Of a stretch of DNA of 49,477 nt, positions 1-7,924 are shown piece by piece. The translations under genes were made by a program, and so were the position numbers. The stretch covers positions 1 to 49,477 of the forward strand of contig JAICTV010000010.1 in the NCBI GenBank assembly GCA_025936175.1, read 5' to 3'. The stretch comes from Phycisphaerae bacterium. Its GTDB lineage: Bacteria > Planctomycetota > Phycisphaerae > Tepidisphaerales > Tepidisphaeraceae. Below the pieces are notes generated by a model. That model had not been told where the DNA came from, did not search any database, and saw only the letters and a list, made by a program, of their open reading frames with translations. Positions within the stretch are counted from its first letter, which is position 1; each line of letters begins with the position of its first letter.

Positions 1-141
1 GAAAACTGCGTCGGCTGGCTGAAAGAATGCCGGCGGATCGTCACGCGTTTTGAGAAGCTGGCCGTCAGCTACCTGGGCATGCTGAAGTTGGCGATGATCG
101 AACGATACTTGCGATTGTTGGAGTTTTCAGACAGAGCCTAG
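1..141 (+). CDS. IS5-family transposase, C-terminal fragment
   Basis: The reading frame is open from the left edge to a TAG at 139-141, giving 46 residues that begin ENCVGWLKECRRIVTRFEKL. This matches the last part of the DDE domain of IS5-family transposases, where a conserved Glu is followed by a WLK/R-rich helix. The transposase cuts and joins the IS ends. The rest of the gene lies outside the window. It reads toward the truncated rtcB-like gene on the opposite strand, so the IS appears to have inserted into that gene. The stop codon lies inside the left arm of an inverted repeat. Family assignment rests on this short tail only. Confidence 0.7.
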   Translation, partial: ENCVGWLKECRRIVTRFEKLAVSYLGMLKLAMIERYLRLLEFSDRA

Positions 142-204
142 CTGCGTCCCCGTTTCAATCGCCGCGACGATCGAAACGGGGCGATCGAAACGGGGACGCA
201 GCTA
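138..204. repeat. Inverted repeat at the IS/rtcB junction
   Basis: A 19-base arm CTAGCTGCGTCCCCGTTTC at 138-156 recurs as its exact reverse complement at 186-204. The interior holds an extra direct copy of GATCGAAACGGGG. The transposase stop codon lies in the left arm, and rtcB-like coding sequence resumes just beyond the right arm. It could be the IS terminal repeat with a nested copy, or a separate REP-like palindrome that served as the insertion site. The left end of the IS would be needed to decide. Confidence 0.75.
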
Positions 205-896
205 GTTTCCGCGATCTTGATGATCCCGAACTCCGCGAAATGGTTGCCCGAGCCGCTCGTCCCCAGCTGCGTCCGCGCTTTGTCGAAAACGCGCCGCGTG
301 ACGGGGGTGACGGACCAATCGTCGTCGAGCACATCGTGCTCCATCGGCTTGCGGAAACCGGCGCCGGCGCCGAAAACCGTCTCCCGCCGCAGCGCGGACA
401 CGAGCTTGTCGTGCAGCCGCTTGATTTGATCGGCGGGAAAGTCGAAGACGCTCAGTCGCATGCGGCAGGCGATATCGACGCCGACGGCGTAAGGGATCAC
501 CGCGTTCTGCGTCGCGAGCACCCCGCCGATCGGCAGACCGTAGCCGAGATGCGCGTCCGGCATCAGCGCGCCCTGCACCGCGACGGGGAGGCGGGCGGCG
601 TTCTTCATTTGATCGATCGCGCCGGCCTCGAGGCCTTCGCCCCACACCCGGTACGGCGCGGGCGCATCACGCTCGATGTATGTCCGTTGCGTGGCCGCGT
701 GCTCGATCAGGGCCTCGGCCAGAACGGCCCAGTGGATGTGCTCCTTGTACGCGTTGGGCTCCAGCGCGAGCGCGCGAAGATCGCGCTCGATCACATCCCG
801 GCGGAGTTTTTTCTCGACCGCCGGAAGGAGCTTCAGCGCGATTCCGATCGCGGGGCCGGACTCAATGCCCAGTTTGATCAATTCCTTGCCCGTCAT
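138..896 (-). pseudogene. rtcB: RtcB-family RNA ligase, 3' truncated by insertion
   Basis: RtcB joins 2',3'-cyclic-phosphate (or 3'-phosphate) and 5'-OH RNA ends, using Mn and GTP. The N-terminal region shows family signatures: MPDAHLGYGLPIGG (about residues 112-125), a GVDIAC metal-site cysteine (about 139-144) and GTSGSGNHF with a metal histidine (about 212-220). After residue 230 the protein runs into about 22 unrelated residues from the inverted repeat and stops at 252. Family members run roughly 400-480 residues and carry the guanylylated histidine in the missing part, so this copy should be inactive. The ATG at 896 begins MTGKELIKLG, which fits the family. Upstream in-frame starts at 929 and 995 add unconserved sequence. 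Confidence 0.75.
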
Positions 897-1085
897 TGCA
901 GTGCGTCCGGCTCCGTCTCGACTCTCCATTGCAGACGCGAAGTCTGCCTCACGCTGCGTTGTTGACGATCGTAGCAATCCTGCAACGCATAACACACCAC
1001 GGCGGCGATGCTGGGAAGGATATGCCGGCGGTGCGGGCGGGCGGACTTTAGAAAATGGTTGTGATCGCGACGGGCGGTCCTACAC

Positions 1086-2417
1086 TTGCCCGCCGTGACC
1101 GCTATCGATCAACTTGATACGGCGCCGGTGACGAAGGACCCGCACGCCCCGCCCGGCTTGCCGGAGCTTGCGAAGGTCGGACCGCTCACCGGCCCCGTCG
1201 CGCCGCTCGCGCCCGAGCAGACGGGCATCGCGCGGCAGGTGCTGCTCGACCTGGCGCTGAAGCTGGCGAACACCGTCTCGCGTCTCACGGGCGAGTGGGC
1301 CGCCGATCAGCTGAAGTTGCCGGTCAGCGTCGTCGACAAGCTTTTCTGGCAGCTGCGCGACGAGCAACTTCTGGAAGTGCTGGGGCAGGAAGGCCCGCTC
1401 ACCTACCGCTACACGATCACGCAGCGCGGTCGCGAGACGGCGCGGCGATTGAACGAAGTTTCCGGCTACGTCGGCGCCGCCCCGGTCTCGCTCGACGCGT
1501 ACGCGTCGATGCTGCAATACCAGATCGCCCGGCAAACACCGATCACCCACGAGCGCGTGCGCGAGGCCCTCTCGCCGCTGGTGCTGTCGCCGCAGACGGT
1601 TGAAGTCGCGTCGCTGGCGGCGTCGTCCGGCCGCAGCCTGTTCCTTTTCGGCCCGCCGGGCAACGGGAAGACGAGCCTGGGACGGTTGCTGCAGCACGTG
1701 CTCGACGGCGAGCTGTGGATCCCGCACTGTGTCAGCGTCGAGAGCAATATCATCCGCATCTATGACCCGCAGTGTCACCAGCAGATGCCCGATTCGCCCG
1801 GCATCCGCGCGCGCTTCGACCAGCGCTGGGTGCGCATCCGCCGACCGATGCTCATCGCCGGCGGCGAGATGACCATCGCTGAGCTGGACCTGGCGTACAG
1901 CCCGTCGCTGCGCTTCTACGAAGCGCCGCCACACGTGAAGGCCAACGGCGGCTTGTTCTTCCTCGACGACTTCGGCCGCCAGCGCATCGATCCGACCGAT
2001 CTGCTCAACCGCTGGATCATTCCGCTGGAACATCAAGTCGATTACGTGACGCTGGCGACGGGGCAGAAGATCCGCATCCCGTTCCAGCTTCTGCTGATCG
2101 TGGCGACGAACCTGTCGGCGTGCGCAGATCCCGCTTTCCTTCGCCGCATCGGATACCGCGTGCACATGGATAAGCCCGACGAGCAGCGGTACGCGGAGAT
2201 CTTCCGCAAGTATGCGGCGGGAGCAGGGTTGAAATTTGATGAGTCGCTGCTCGGGAACGTGCTGGCGCGATACAAGCAGGAAGGCCGCGAGCTGCGCGCC
2301 TGTGAGCCGCGCGATCTGATCGAGCGATGTCGGGACGTGTGCCGATTGAAAAATCAGCCGGCGGCGATCACCGAGGAGCTGTTGAATCTCGCGTGGACGG
2401 GATATTTCGGATCTTGA
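1086..2417 (+). CDS. AAA+ ATPase with N-terminal winged-helix-like region
   Basis: A 443-residue protein. Residues 45-125 look like a winged-helix domain (helices, then VLGQEGPLTYRYTITQRG). An AAA+ module follows, with Walker A GPPGNGKT (189-196), Walker B GGLFFLDDF (288-296) and a sensor-1-like IVATNLS. The pattern fits stand-alone ATPases that appear near pilus or regulatory genes in other bacteria, but nothing adjacent indicates the substrate. It is probably cytoplasmic, with no signal peptide or membrane segment. The start is uncertain: TTG at 1086 or GTG at 1095, and no Shine-Dalgarno is visible. It is divergent from the rtcB-like gene and stands alone. Confidence 0.85.
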   Translation: MPAVTAIDQLDTAPVTKDPHAPPGLPELAKVGPLTGPVAPLAPEQTGIARQVLLDLALKLANTVSRLTGEWAADQLKLPVSVVDKLFWQLRDEQLLEVLGQEGPLTYRYTITQRGRETARRLNEVSGYVGAAPVSLDAYASMLQYQIARQTPITHERVREALSPLVLSPQTVEVASLAASSGRSLFLFGPPGNGKTSLGRLLQHVLDGELWIPHCVSVESNIIRIYDPQCHQQMPDSPGIRARFDQRWVRIRRPMLIAGGEMTIAELDLAYSPSLRFYEAPPHVKANGGLFFLDDFGRQRIDPTDLLNRWIIPLEHQVDYVTLATGQKIRIPFQLLLIVATNLSACADPAFLRRIGYRVHMDKPDEQRYAEIFRKYAAGAGLKFDESLLGNVLARYKQEGRELRACEPRDLIERCRDVCRLKNQPAAITEELLNLAWTGYFGS

Positions 2418-2422
2418 CGCCA

Positions 2423-2455
2423 AGGGCGCGGGCGGCTCGGCTGGAGCCTTGCCCT
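2423..2455. terminator. Nested hairpin between convergent genes
   Basis: An outer AGGGC/GCCCT pair encloses an inner GGCTC/GAGCC pair, midway between the ATPase stop at 2417 and the DUF2203 stop at 2473. There is no T tract on either strand, so intrinsic termination is doubtful. Its position suggests a shared 3'-end structure. Confidence 0.35.
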
Positions 2456-2472
2456 CGCGGCGACGAAGTCGG

Positions 2473-2907
2473 TCATGCTTTTTCGCGCAGCGTGCTGACG
2501 GGTTTGCGCCCCGCGAAGCCGGCGTTGAGCTCGTGCCAGTGCGTGATCCGCTCTTCCCCGAGCTTCCAGCAGAGATACACGTCGCGGCCGTCGTGGCGGC
2601 CGACGAAATCGACCAGGCCGGTCTCGTAGTCCTTCAGCTCCACGCCCACGCCGCTCAACTCATCCACCAGTTGCTCCAGGCGATCGATGGAGGCGTCGAG
2701 ATCGCGCTGGGCGGCGTTGGTCTCCTTGGTCCCGCTGACGCTTTCCAGCACCTGGCGGTGGCTCGAGGCGGTGGCGTGGGCCGCGACGATGTCGGCGACG
2801 ATCCGCTTGACCAGCGGCAGCGCGCTGTTCGCCTGCTCGAGGGTGAAGCGACGCACCGGACGGGAGGGCTTGGCCTTCTGGGGTGTGAAGTACGAGGGTG
2901 CGGCCAT
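2473..2907 (-). CDS. DUF2203 family protein
   Basis: A 144-residue soluble protein. The features match DUF2203: RFTLEQANSALPLVKRIVAD near the N-terminus, a helical middle, and the C-terminal block LVDFVGRHDGRDVYLCWKLG with EERITHWHEL. The family is small, widespread in bacteria and of unknown function. The start at 2907 (MAAPSYF) is chosen because AAAGGAAG precedes it at good spacing; an upstream ATG at 2949 lacks this. It is convergent with the ATPase gene and followed by the nested hairpin. Confidence 0.85.
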   Translation of the reverse strand: MAAPSYFTPQKAKPSRPVRRFTLEQANSALPLVKRIVADIVAAHATASSHRQVLESVSGTKETNAAQRDLDASIDRLEQLVDELSGVGVELKDYETGLVDFVGRHDGRDVYLCWKLGEERITHWHELNAGFAGRKPVSTLREKA

Positions 2908-3125
2908 GGCGAACTTCCTTTGACGGAACTCCACGACAAGCGCGATCATCGATACTGACCGACGAGCGCGCCGCTCGCTGGCGCGATTATGACAGCGCCA
3001 ACAGCCCAGTCAAAGCACCGGGCACTCCGCTAATGGCAAAAAATGTGCCCGCCGCTTCAAGTCGGGAAAAGGTGGAGGCGCAGCACGATTTGCCTGCCTT
3101 CGGCGACGGCGGCGCGTGAGGTTTA

Positions 3126-4322
3126 TCACGAGGCCTTTCGGCGGCGGTGGGACGATGGGTCGGATGCGACGAGCTTGAGGCTGCGCTGCAGCGCCTCGCG
3201 GACGGTCTTCGGCGCGCGGGCGGCGCGTCTGGCCTCGGCGGATTTGCGCGACTTCACGACGTCCAGGCGTTTCTTGAGCAGCGCGAGCACCGCCGCTTCT
3301 TCCGATCGGAGTTTTGTCCCCGCCGATCGCCGCATCTTCTCCGCCTTTTTCGCCAGGTTCTCGATGAGCTGCCCGTCCATGTAGGCGTTGAGGACCTCGG
3401 GATGAATGTAGCACTTCCGGCAGACTGCCCTGGTGTTGCCCAGCTTCGCAGCCACGATTTCGATCGCGCGGACGACGTTCTTCTTCGCCTGCGCCTTGGA
3501 ATCGAACTTCTCCAACTCCTTCAGCGCCGCCGCCGCGAGAACGGTGCCGGCCCAGGTGCGGAAGTCCTTGGCGGTGAATTCTTCACCGGTGATCTGGCGC
3601 AAATAGTCGTTGACGTCGGATGAGCCGATGTCGCAGACCTTATCGTTCTCGTCGAGATACTGGAACAGCTCCTGCCCGGGGAGGTCCTGACATTGCTTGG
3701 CGATCCGGGCGAGGCGCGGGTCTTCGACGTCGAACTCGTGCTCGACGCCGCTCTTGCCGCGAAATTCAAAGTGCACCTTGCCGCGCGAGATCCTGGCGTG
3801 ACGGTCCTGCAGCGTCGTCAGTCCGAAGGAGTGATTGTTCTTCGCGTACTCGTCGTTCCCGACGCGGATGAGCGTCGTCTCCATGAACTTCACGACCGCG
3901 GCGAGGACTTTCTCGCGCGGCAGGCCGGACAGGCGCAGGTGCCTCGCGACGGTCTGCCTGATCTTCGGCAGCGCTTTGGCGAAATCGATCATGTGACCGT
4001 ACTTGTTCTCATCCCGCACCTCGCGCCACTTTTCGTGATAGCGATACTGCTTGCGGCCGCGATCGTCGCGCCCGACGGCCTGGATGTGGCCGCGCGCATT
4101 GCCGCAAATCCACACGTCCTTGTAGGCCGGCGGGATCGCGAGGTGACGGATGCGGAGCAGCGTCTCATCGTCCGCGATGCGTTTGCCTTTATCATCGAAG
4201 TAGACGAAGCCGTTGCCGTTCTTGCGGCGGCGGATGCCGGGGTAATGGTCGGTGACATAGACGAGACCGGCCTCCCTGGCGGCGCGGATGTTGTCGAGCT
4301 TGATCGTGGCGCTGCCGGTCAT
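3126..4322 (-). CDS. DNA topoisomerase IB (poxvirus/bacterial type)
   Basis: Relaxes supercoiled DNA by a transient 3'-phosphotyrosyl nick. The 398-residue protein has the N-terminal bacterial TopIB domain (YVTDHYPGIRRRKNG, IPPAYKDVWIC) and the catalytic domain. Candidate active-site residues are Arg153 in IRVGNDEYA, Arg255 in KDFRTWAGT and the nucleophile Tyr305 in CRKCYIHPEVL. A Lys/Arg-rich tail follows residue 320. The ATG overlaps the stop of the upstream dehydrogenase as ATGA (4319-4322), so translation is probably coupled. The functional link between the two is unclear. Confidence 0.93.
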   Translation of the reverse strand: MTGSATIKLDNIRAAREAGLVYVTDHYPGIRRRKNGNGFVYFDDKGKRIADDETLLRIRHLAIPPAYKDVWICGNARGHIQAVGRDDRGRKQYRYHEKWREVRDENKYGHMIDFAKALPKIRQTVARHLRLSGLPREKVLAAVVKFMETTLIRVGNDEYAKNNHSFGLTTLQDRHARISRGKVHFEFRGKSGVEHEFDVEDPRLARIAKQCQDLPGQELFQYLDENDKVCDIGSSDVNDYLRQITGEEFTAKDFRTWAGTVLAAAALKELEKFDSKAQAKKNVVRAIEIVAAKLGNTRAVCRKCYIHPEVLNAYMDGQLIENLAKKAEKMRRSAGTKLRSEEAAVLALLKKRLDVVKSRKSAEARRAARAPKTVREALQRSLKLVASDPSSHRRRKAS

Positions 4323-5362
4323 GTTTGCGGGGCCGCCTCGTTGTTCGCCTTCTCGGCGGAGCGCGTGAGCGCGGTCAGCGGCGAGCGCGTGATGGGCGTT
4401 TCGCTGTCGGCGCCTTTCGCGCGGGCCGCGCCGATGCCGCCGGCGCCGGGCAGCAGCAACTCATTCGTCAGAGCACTCATCTCGATGCTGAGGCAGGGGA
4501 ACAGCGCGTGGAAGCGGGCGGCGATGGCCGCGGGCAGACCGGTCGTCAATTCTGGTTCGCCATACCGGCAGGCGTTGACGATGCGGTCGGCGGCCGTCTC
4601 GGCGCTTTGCGACATGCCGGGGATCGAATCGCCGAGCACGAACCAGGTGTATTCCTTTTCATTCTGCCCTTTGAACATCGCGTTGCGCGGGCTGCCGGTG
4701 CGGATGAGGTTCGGGCAGACGGTGGTGACGTAAATGTTGTCCTTGCGCAGCTCGATCGCAGACGACTGGGAGAGTCCGACGAGGGCGAACTTGCTGGCGC
4801 AGTACGGCGCGAGGTGCGGGACGGCGACTTTTCCGCCGATCGAGGCGATGTTGACGATCCGGCCGCCGCCGCGACCGAGCATCACCGGCCGCACCGCCTT
4901 CATCGCGTGCAGCGGCGCCCAGAAGTGCACGTCCATCATCTCGGTGTAATCGTGCTCGCTCATCAGCTCGAGCGGTCCGACGGCGATGTTGCCGGCGTTG
5001 TTCACGAGGATGTCGACGCCGCCGTAGGTTTCGACCGCGGTGCGGACGAGCGCTTCGACATCGATCCGCAGGCGGACATTGCAGTGGGCGGCGGTGACGT
5101 CGATGCCGCGGCGTTGCAGGTCCTGCCTGGCGCGTTCGAGCTCGTCCTGATCGCGGCCGCAGATCACTATTTTTGCGCCTTCGGCGCCGAATCGGCGCGC
5201 CAACAGCAACCCGAGCCCGCGCGACCCGCCGGTGATGACGACGACCTTGTCGCGGAAATCGATTCTCCGGACGCGGCGGAGCGCCAGCCGCGCCGCGACG
5301 TATCCGCCGAACGCGAGAGCGCCGAGCTTCAGCACCGGATGATTTGCCTTGTCATGCTTCAT
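4319..5362 (-). CDS. Short-chain dehydrogenase/reductase
   Basis: A 347-residue classical SDR with a hydrophobic N-terminal stretch (LGALAFGGYVAARLALRR) that could anchor it to the membrane. It has the cofactor motif TGGSRGLG (44-51), the NNAG motif (121-124), catalytic Ser174 in NIASIGG and Tyr187/Lys191 in YCASK. Substrate is unknown. The tail beyond residue 290 is longer than usual for the family. A GGAGGG ribosome site precedes the ATG. It is first in a two-gene unit with topoisomerase IB. One copy of the main palindrome family lies just upstream, at the end of the preceding lipoprotein gene. Confidence 0.9.
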   Translation of the reverse strand: MKHDKANHPVLKLGALAFGGYVAARLALRRVRRIDFRDKVVVITGGSRGLGLLLARRFGAEGAKIVICGRDQDELERARQDLQRRGIDVTAAHCNVRLRIDVEALVRTAVETYGGVDILVNNAGNIAVGPLELMSEHDYTEMMDVHFWAPLHAMKAVRPVMLGRGGGRIVNIASIGGKVAVPHLAPYCASKFALVGLSQSSAIELRKDNIYVTTVCPNLIRTGSPRNAMFKGQNEKEYTWFVLGDSIPGMSQSAETAADRIVNACRYGEPELTTGLPAAIAARFHALFPCLSIEMSALTNELLLPGAGGIGAARAKGADSETPITRSPLTALTRSAEKANNEAAPQT

Positions 5363-5382
5363 CGTTCGACCCTCCGTGAGAT

Positions 5383-5450
5383 GTCATCCCGACGTACTCC
5401 GAAGGATCTGGCTTCGATCACGCAGATGCTTCGGAGTACCTCAGCATGAC
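5383..5450. repeat. Long palindrome, family A, copy 1
   Basis: Imperfect inverted repeat with the core GTACTCCGAAGGATCTG and its partner CAGATGCTTCGGAGTAC, bounded by GTCAT and ATGAC. It lies between the end of the lipoprotein gene (5486) and the start of the dehydrogenase (5362), both on the minus strand. It could form a long hairpin in the lipoprotein mRNA 3' end. Confidence 0.9.
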
Positions 5451-5485
5451 TGAACATCGGGAGCATCGCGTACATGCGGGCACCG

Positions 5486-6730
5486 TCACCGCGCCATCGC
5501 GGTCTCTGTTCGCGACCCGGCGTTTAGCGGCAGGCGGAACAGCGAGTACGGCTGCTGCCTCAGATCCTTGCCGTTGTGAAAGCGCGGCTGACGATTCAAC
5601 TGATTCGCGGTGAAGTAGACGAACCCGTCGGCGCCAAATGCCATGCTGTCGGGCCAGATGATGCGCGGGTCGCGGACGAGGACGGTGTCGTTCTGCCCGC
5701 TGGCGTCGCGCGCGTGCAGGGCGTTGTGCTCGTAATCCGTAAGCAGAATGCGGCCCTGCGAGTCGGTGCCCAGGCCGTCAGAGCAGTACCCGCGATCGCC
5801 GAGGTCTTTGATCGTCGCCGCCACGTCGGCGTCGCTCCTGTTCCGATCCGCCAGCGCATCGACGCTGACGCTGTAGAGGTGTCGGCTGATTAACGGGCAG
5901 TAAAAGAGCGTCTTCTTATCCGCGCTCAATGCGATGCCGTCGGAGCCGATCTTGGGATAGGCGTCGGGCTTGCCGGGCGTGCGCGCGAGCAGCAGCTCGC
6001 CTTCGACAGTCGGGGCGAAGTTCTCCTGCGCTTTGGTCGAAGGATGCCCGTCCAACCGCCGCCAGGCTTGCCCGCTCTCGAGATCGACGACGATGATGCC
6101 GTTGTGACCCGAGTCGCTCGAATCGGTGATGAATCCCAGGCCGCCGGTCTCGCGGTTCAGATCGAAGCGGATGTCGTTCAGGTACGTCGTCGGGCGGATG
6201 GCGTCGGGGCTCTTCTTGAAGTCGATCGTCTTGACGACCTTGTTACTTGAGAGATCGACGCACAGCAGTTTCGGTCCGTTGGGCTTGTGCGGGCCCATGT
6301 TGATGCTGCCGGTGTCGAGGATCCACAGGCGATCCTGCTCGTCGACGACAACGCTCTGCACCGAGACGAGACATTTTTCGGGATGCGCATCATCGATTTT
6401 GTTGATGTCGAGATTGGGATACGGCGTGGCGTGTCCGTTCTTCACCTCGGCGACGGTGTACTCGACCGGATCGCCCCAGCGCGGGAAGTTCACGAAGATG
6501 CGGCCGGTCTTGGAGACGGCGACGCCGGTCGGCATCGGTCCCCAGAAGCCGGCGACGAGCTGAAGCTGATCGGAGTTCACCGACTGCTGTGATTCGTCGG
6601 GAGATTTCGCTTTGGCGAGGTCCGCGCTGCCGGGGAAGTTGTGCGCGTCGGTTGTCGTGGCCTTGGGCCGATCGTCCTGACAACCGGCGGCAATGACGCA
6701 AACAATCGTGATGACTGCGATTCGATTCAT
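5486..6730 (-). CDS. Lipoprotein of the yellow/major royal jelly protein type
   Basis: A 414-residue lipoprotein with signal peptide MNRIAVITIVCVIAAGC, the cysteine being the lipidation site. The mature part has beta-propeller-like blocks: GFWGPMPTGVAVSKTGRIFVNFPRWG, WILDTGSINMGP, YLNDIRFDL and ALSADKKTLFYCPL. These resemble the bacterial MRJP/yellow family, whose function in bacteria is poorly known and may involve small-molecule binding or lactone chemistry. The ATG at 6730 is chosen because GAGGAG sits five bases before it; the GTG at 6736 overlaps that ribosome site. The neighbours do not reveal a substrate. Confidence 0.85.
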   Translation of the reverse strand: MNRIAVITIVCVIAAGCQDDRPKATTTDAHNFPGSADLAKAKSPDESQQSVNSDQLQLVAGFWGPMPTGVAVSKTGRIFVNFPRWGDPVEYTVAEVKNGHATPYPNLDINKIDDAHPEKCLVSVQSVVVDEQDRLWILDTGSINMGPHKPNGPKLLCVDLSSNKVVKTIDFKKSPDAIRPTTYLNDIRFDLNRETGGLGFITDSSDSGHNGIIVVDLESGQAWRRLDGHPSTKAQENFAPTVEGELLLARTPGKPDAYPKIGSDGIALSADKKTLFYCPLISRHLYSVSVDALADRNRSDADVAATIKDLGDRGYCSDGLGTDSQGRILLTDYEHNALHARDASGQNDTVLVRDPRIIWPDSMAFGADGFVYFTANQLNRQPRFHNGKDLRQQPYSLFRLPLNAGSRTETAMAR

Positions 6731-6768
6731 GACCACTCCTCACGACCCCACACATTCACGCCCTTGTT

Positions 6769-6838
6769 GTCATGCTGAGGTACTCCGAAGCATCTGGGGA
6801 TGGGCGGGCGGATGCTTTCGGAGTACCTCAGCATAACA
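6769..6838. repeat. Long palindrome, family A, copy 2
   Basis: Inverted repeat with arms TGAGGTACTCCGAAGCATC and a matching right arm ending in GGAGTACCTCAGCAT. It lies just downstream of the minus-strand dehydrogenase that ends at 6871 and upstream of the lipoprotein gene starting at 6730. Confidence 0.9.
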
Positions 6839-6870
6839 ACATTGAGAATGTCTCGGTTCTGGAACATCGC

Positions 6871-7743
6871 TTACGCGTTGACGACTTCCCCGCCGTTGGG
6901 ATGCAGGACCTGGCCGGTCATGTAGCTCGAATCCTCGCTGGCGAGGAAGACGTAGCTCGGCGCGATCTCGGCGGGCTCACCGGGCCGCTTCATCGGCACG
7001 TCGCCGCCGAATTTCTCGACCTTCTCCTTGGGGAACGTGGACGGGATGAGCGGCGTCCAGACCGGCCCGGGCGCGACGCCGTTCACGCGGATCTTTTTCT
7101 TCGCCAGGTTCTCCGCGAGGCTGCGCGTGAACGCGACGATCGCGCCTTTCGTTGAAGCATAGTCGATCAACCCGCCGCTGCCGCGATACGCGGTGACCGA
7201 CGTCGTGTTGATGATCGTCGCGCCCTGTTTGAGGTGCGGCATCGCCGCCTTGGTCATGAAGAACTGGCTGAAGATGTTCGTGCGGAACGTGCGCTCGAGC
7301 TGATAGGCGGAGATTTTCGTGATCTCCTCCTGCGGGTGCTGCTCGGCGGCGTTGTTGACGAGGATCTCGAGGTGGCCCAGCTCCCTCACCGCCTGCTCGA
7401 CCGCTTCGCGGCAGAACTGCTCGTCGCCGATGTCGCCGGCGATCAGGACGCACTTGCGGCCCTCCTTCTCGACCATGCGCTTGGTCTCTTTGGCGTCGTC
7501 GTGCTCGTTCAAATAGAGGACGGCGACGTCCGCACCCTCCTTGGCGAAGGCGACGGCGACCGCGCGGCCGATGCCGCTGTCCCCGCCGGTGATGATCGCC
7601 GCCTTGCCGGCCAGCTTCCCCGCCGCCTTGTACTCAGGCCGCTTGTGTTGCGGACGCGGGCGCATTTCCGACTCATGTCCCGGCCGCCGAGACTGATGCT
7701 GGGCCGGACGTGTTTTGGCGGCTTGTCCGTTGCTCTTGGCCAT
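6871..7743 (-). CDS. Short-chain dehydrogenase (YghA/YhdF-like)
   Basis: A 290-residue SDR with a Gln/Arg/His-rich N-terminal extension (residues 1-45) of the kind seen in the YghA/general-stress-type subfamily. Motifs are TGGDSGIG (52-59), NNAA (130-133), Ser182 and Tyr195/Lys199 in YASTKG, and a C-terminal PNGG. These enzymes are NAD(P)-dependent oxidoreductases often induced by stress; the substrate is unknown. The start at 7743 (MAKSNGQ) has GGAAGG upstream, while the longer frame to 7905 runs into the divergent GH2 upstream region. It is a single gene, with family A copy 2 at its 3' end. Confidence 0.92.
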   Translation of the reverse strand: MAKSNGQAAKTRPAQHQSRRPGHESEMRPRPQHKRPEYKAAGKLAGKAAIITGGDSGIGRAVAVAFAKEGADVAVLYLNEHDDAKETKRMVEKEGRKCVLIAGDIGDEQFCREAVEQAVRELGHLEILVNNAAEQHPQEEITKISAYQLERTFRTNIFSQFFMTKAAMPHLKQGATIINTTSVTAYRGSGGLIDYASTKGAIVAFTRSLAENLAKKKIRVNGVAPGPVWTPLIPSTFPKEKVEKFGGDVPMKRPGEPAEIAPSYVFLASEDSSYMTGQVLHPNGGEVVNA

Positions 7744-7924
7744 GGTTGCGCTTCCTTCCGTATCCTTGGCGGCGTGCGACGAAATGCCGCGCGCAATGTC
7801 CCTGTAACGGTTCCGAGCAACGGATATGCCATTCGGTCGCGTGCGAATGAGCGGATTGCAGCGCTTCCCAACACGAGCGATCCGGATACATTCGTCCGCT
7901 CGCAAGTGGAAGGAGCATCAGCAC

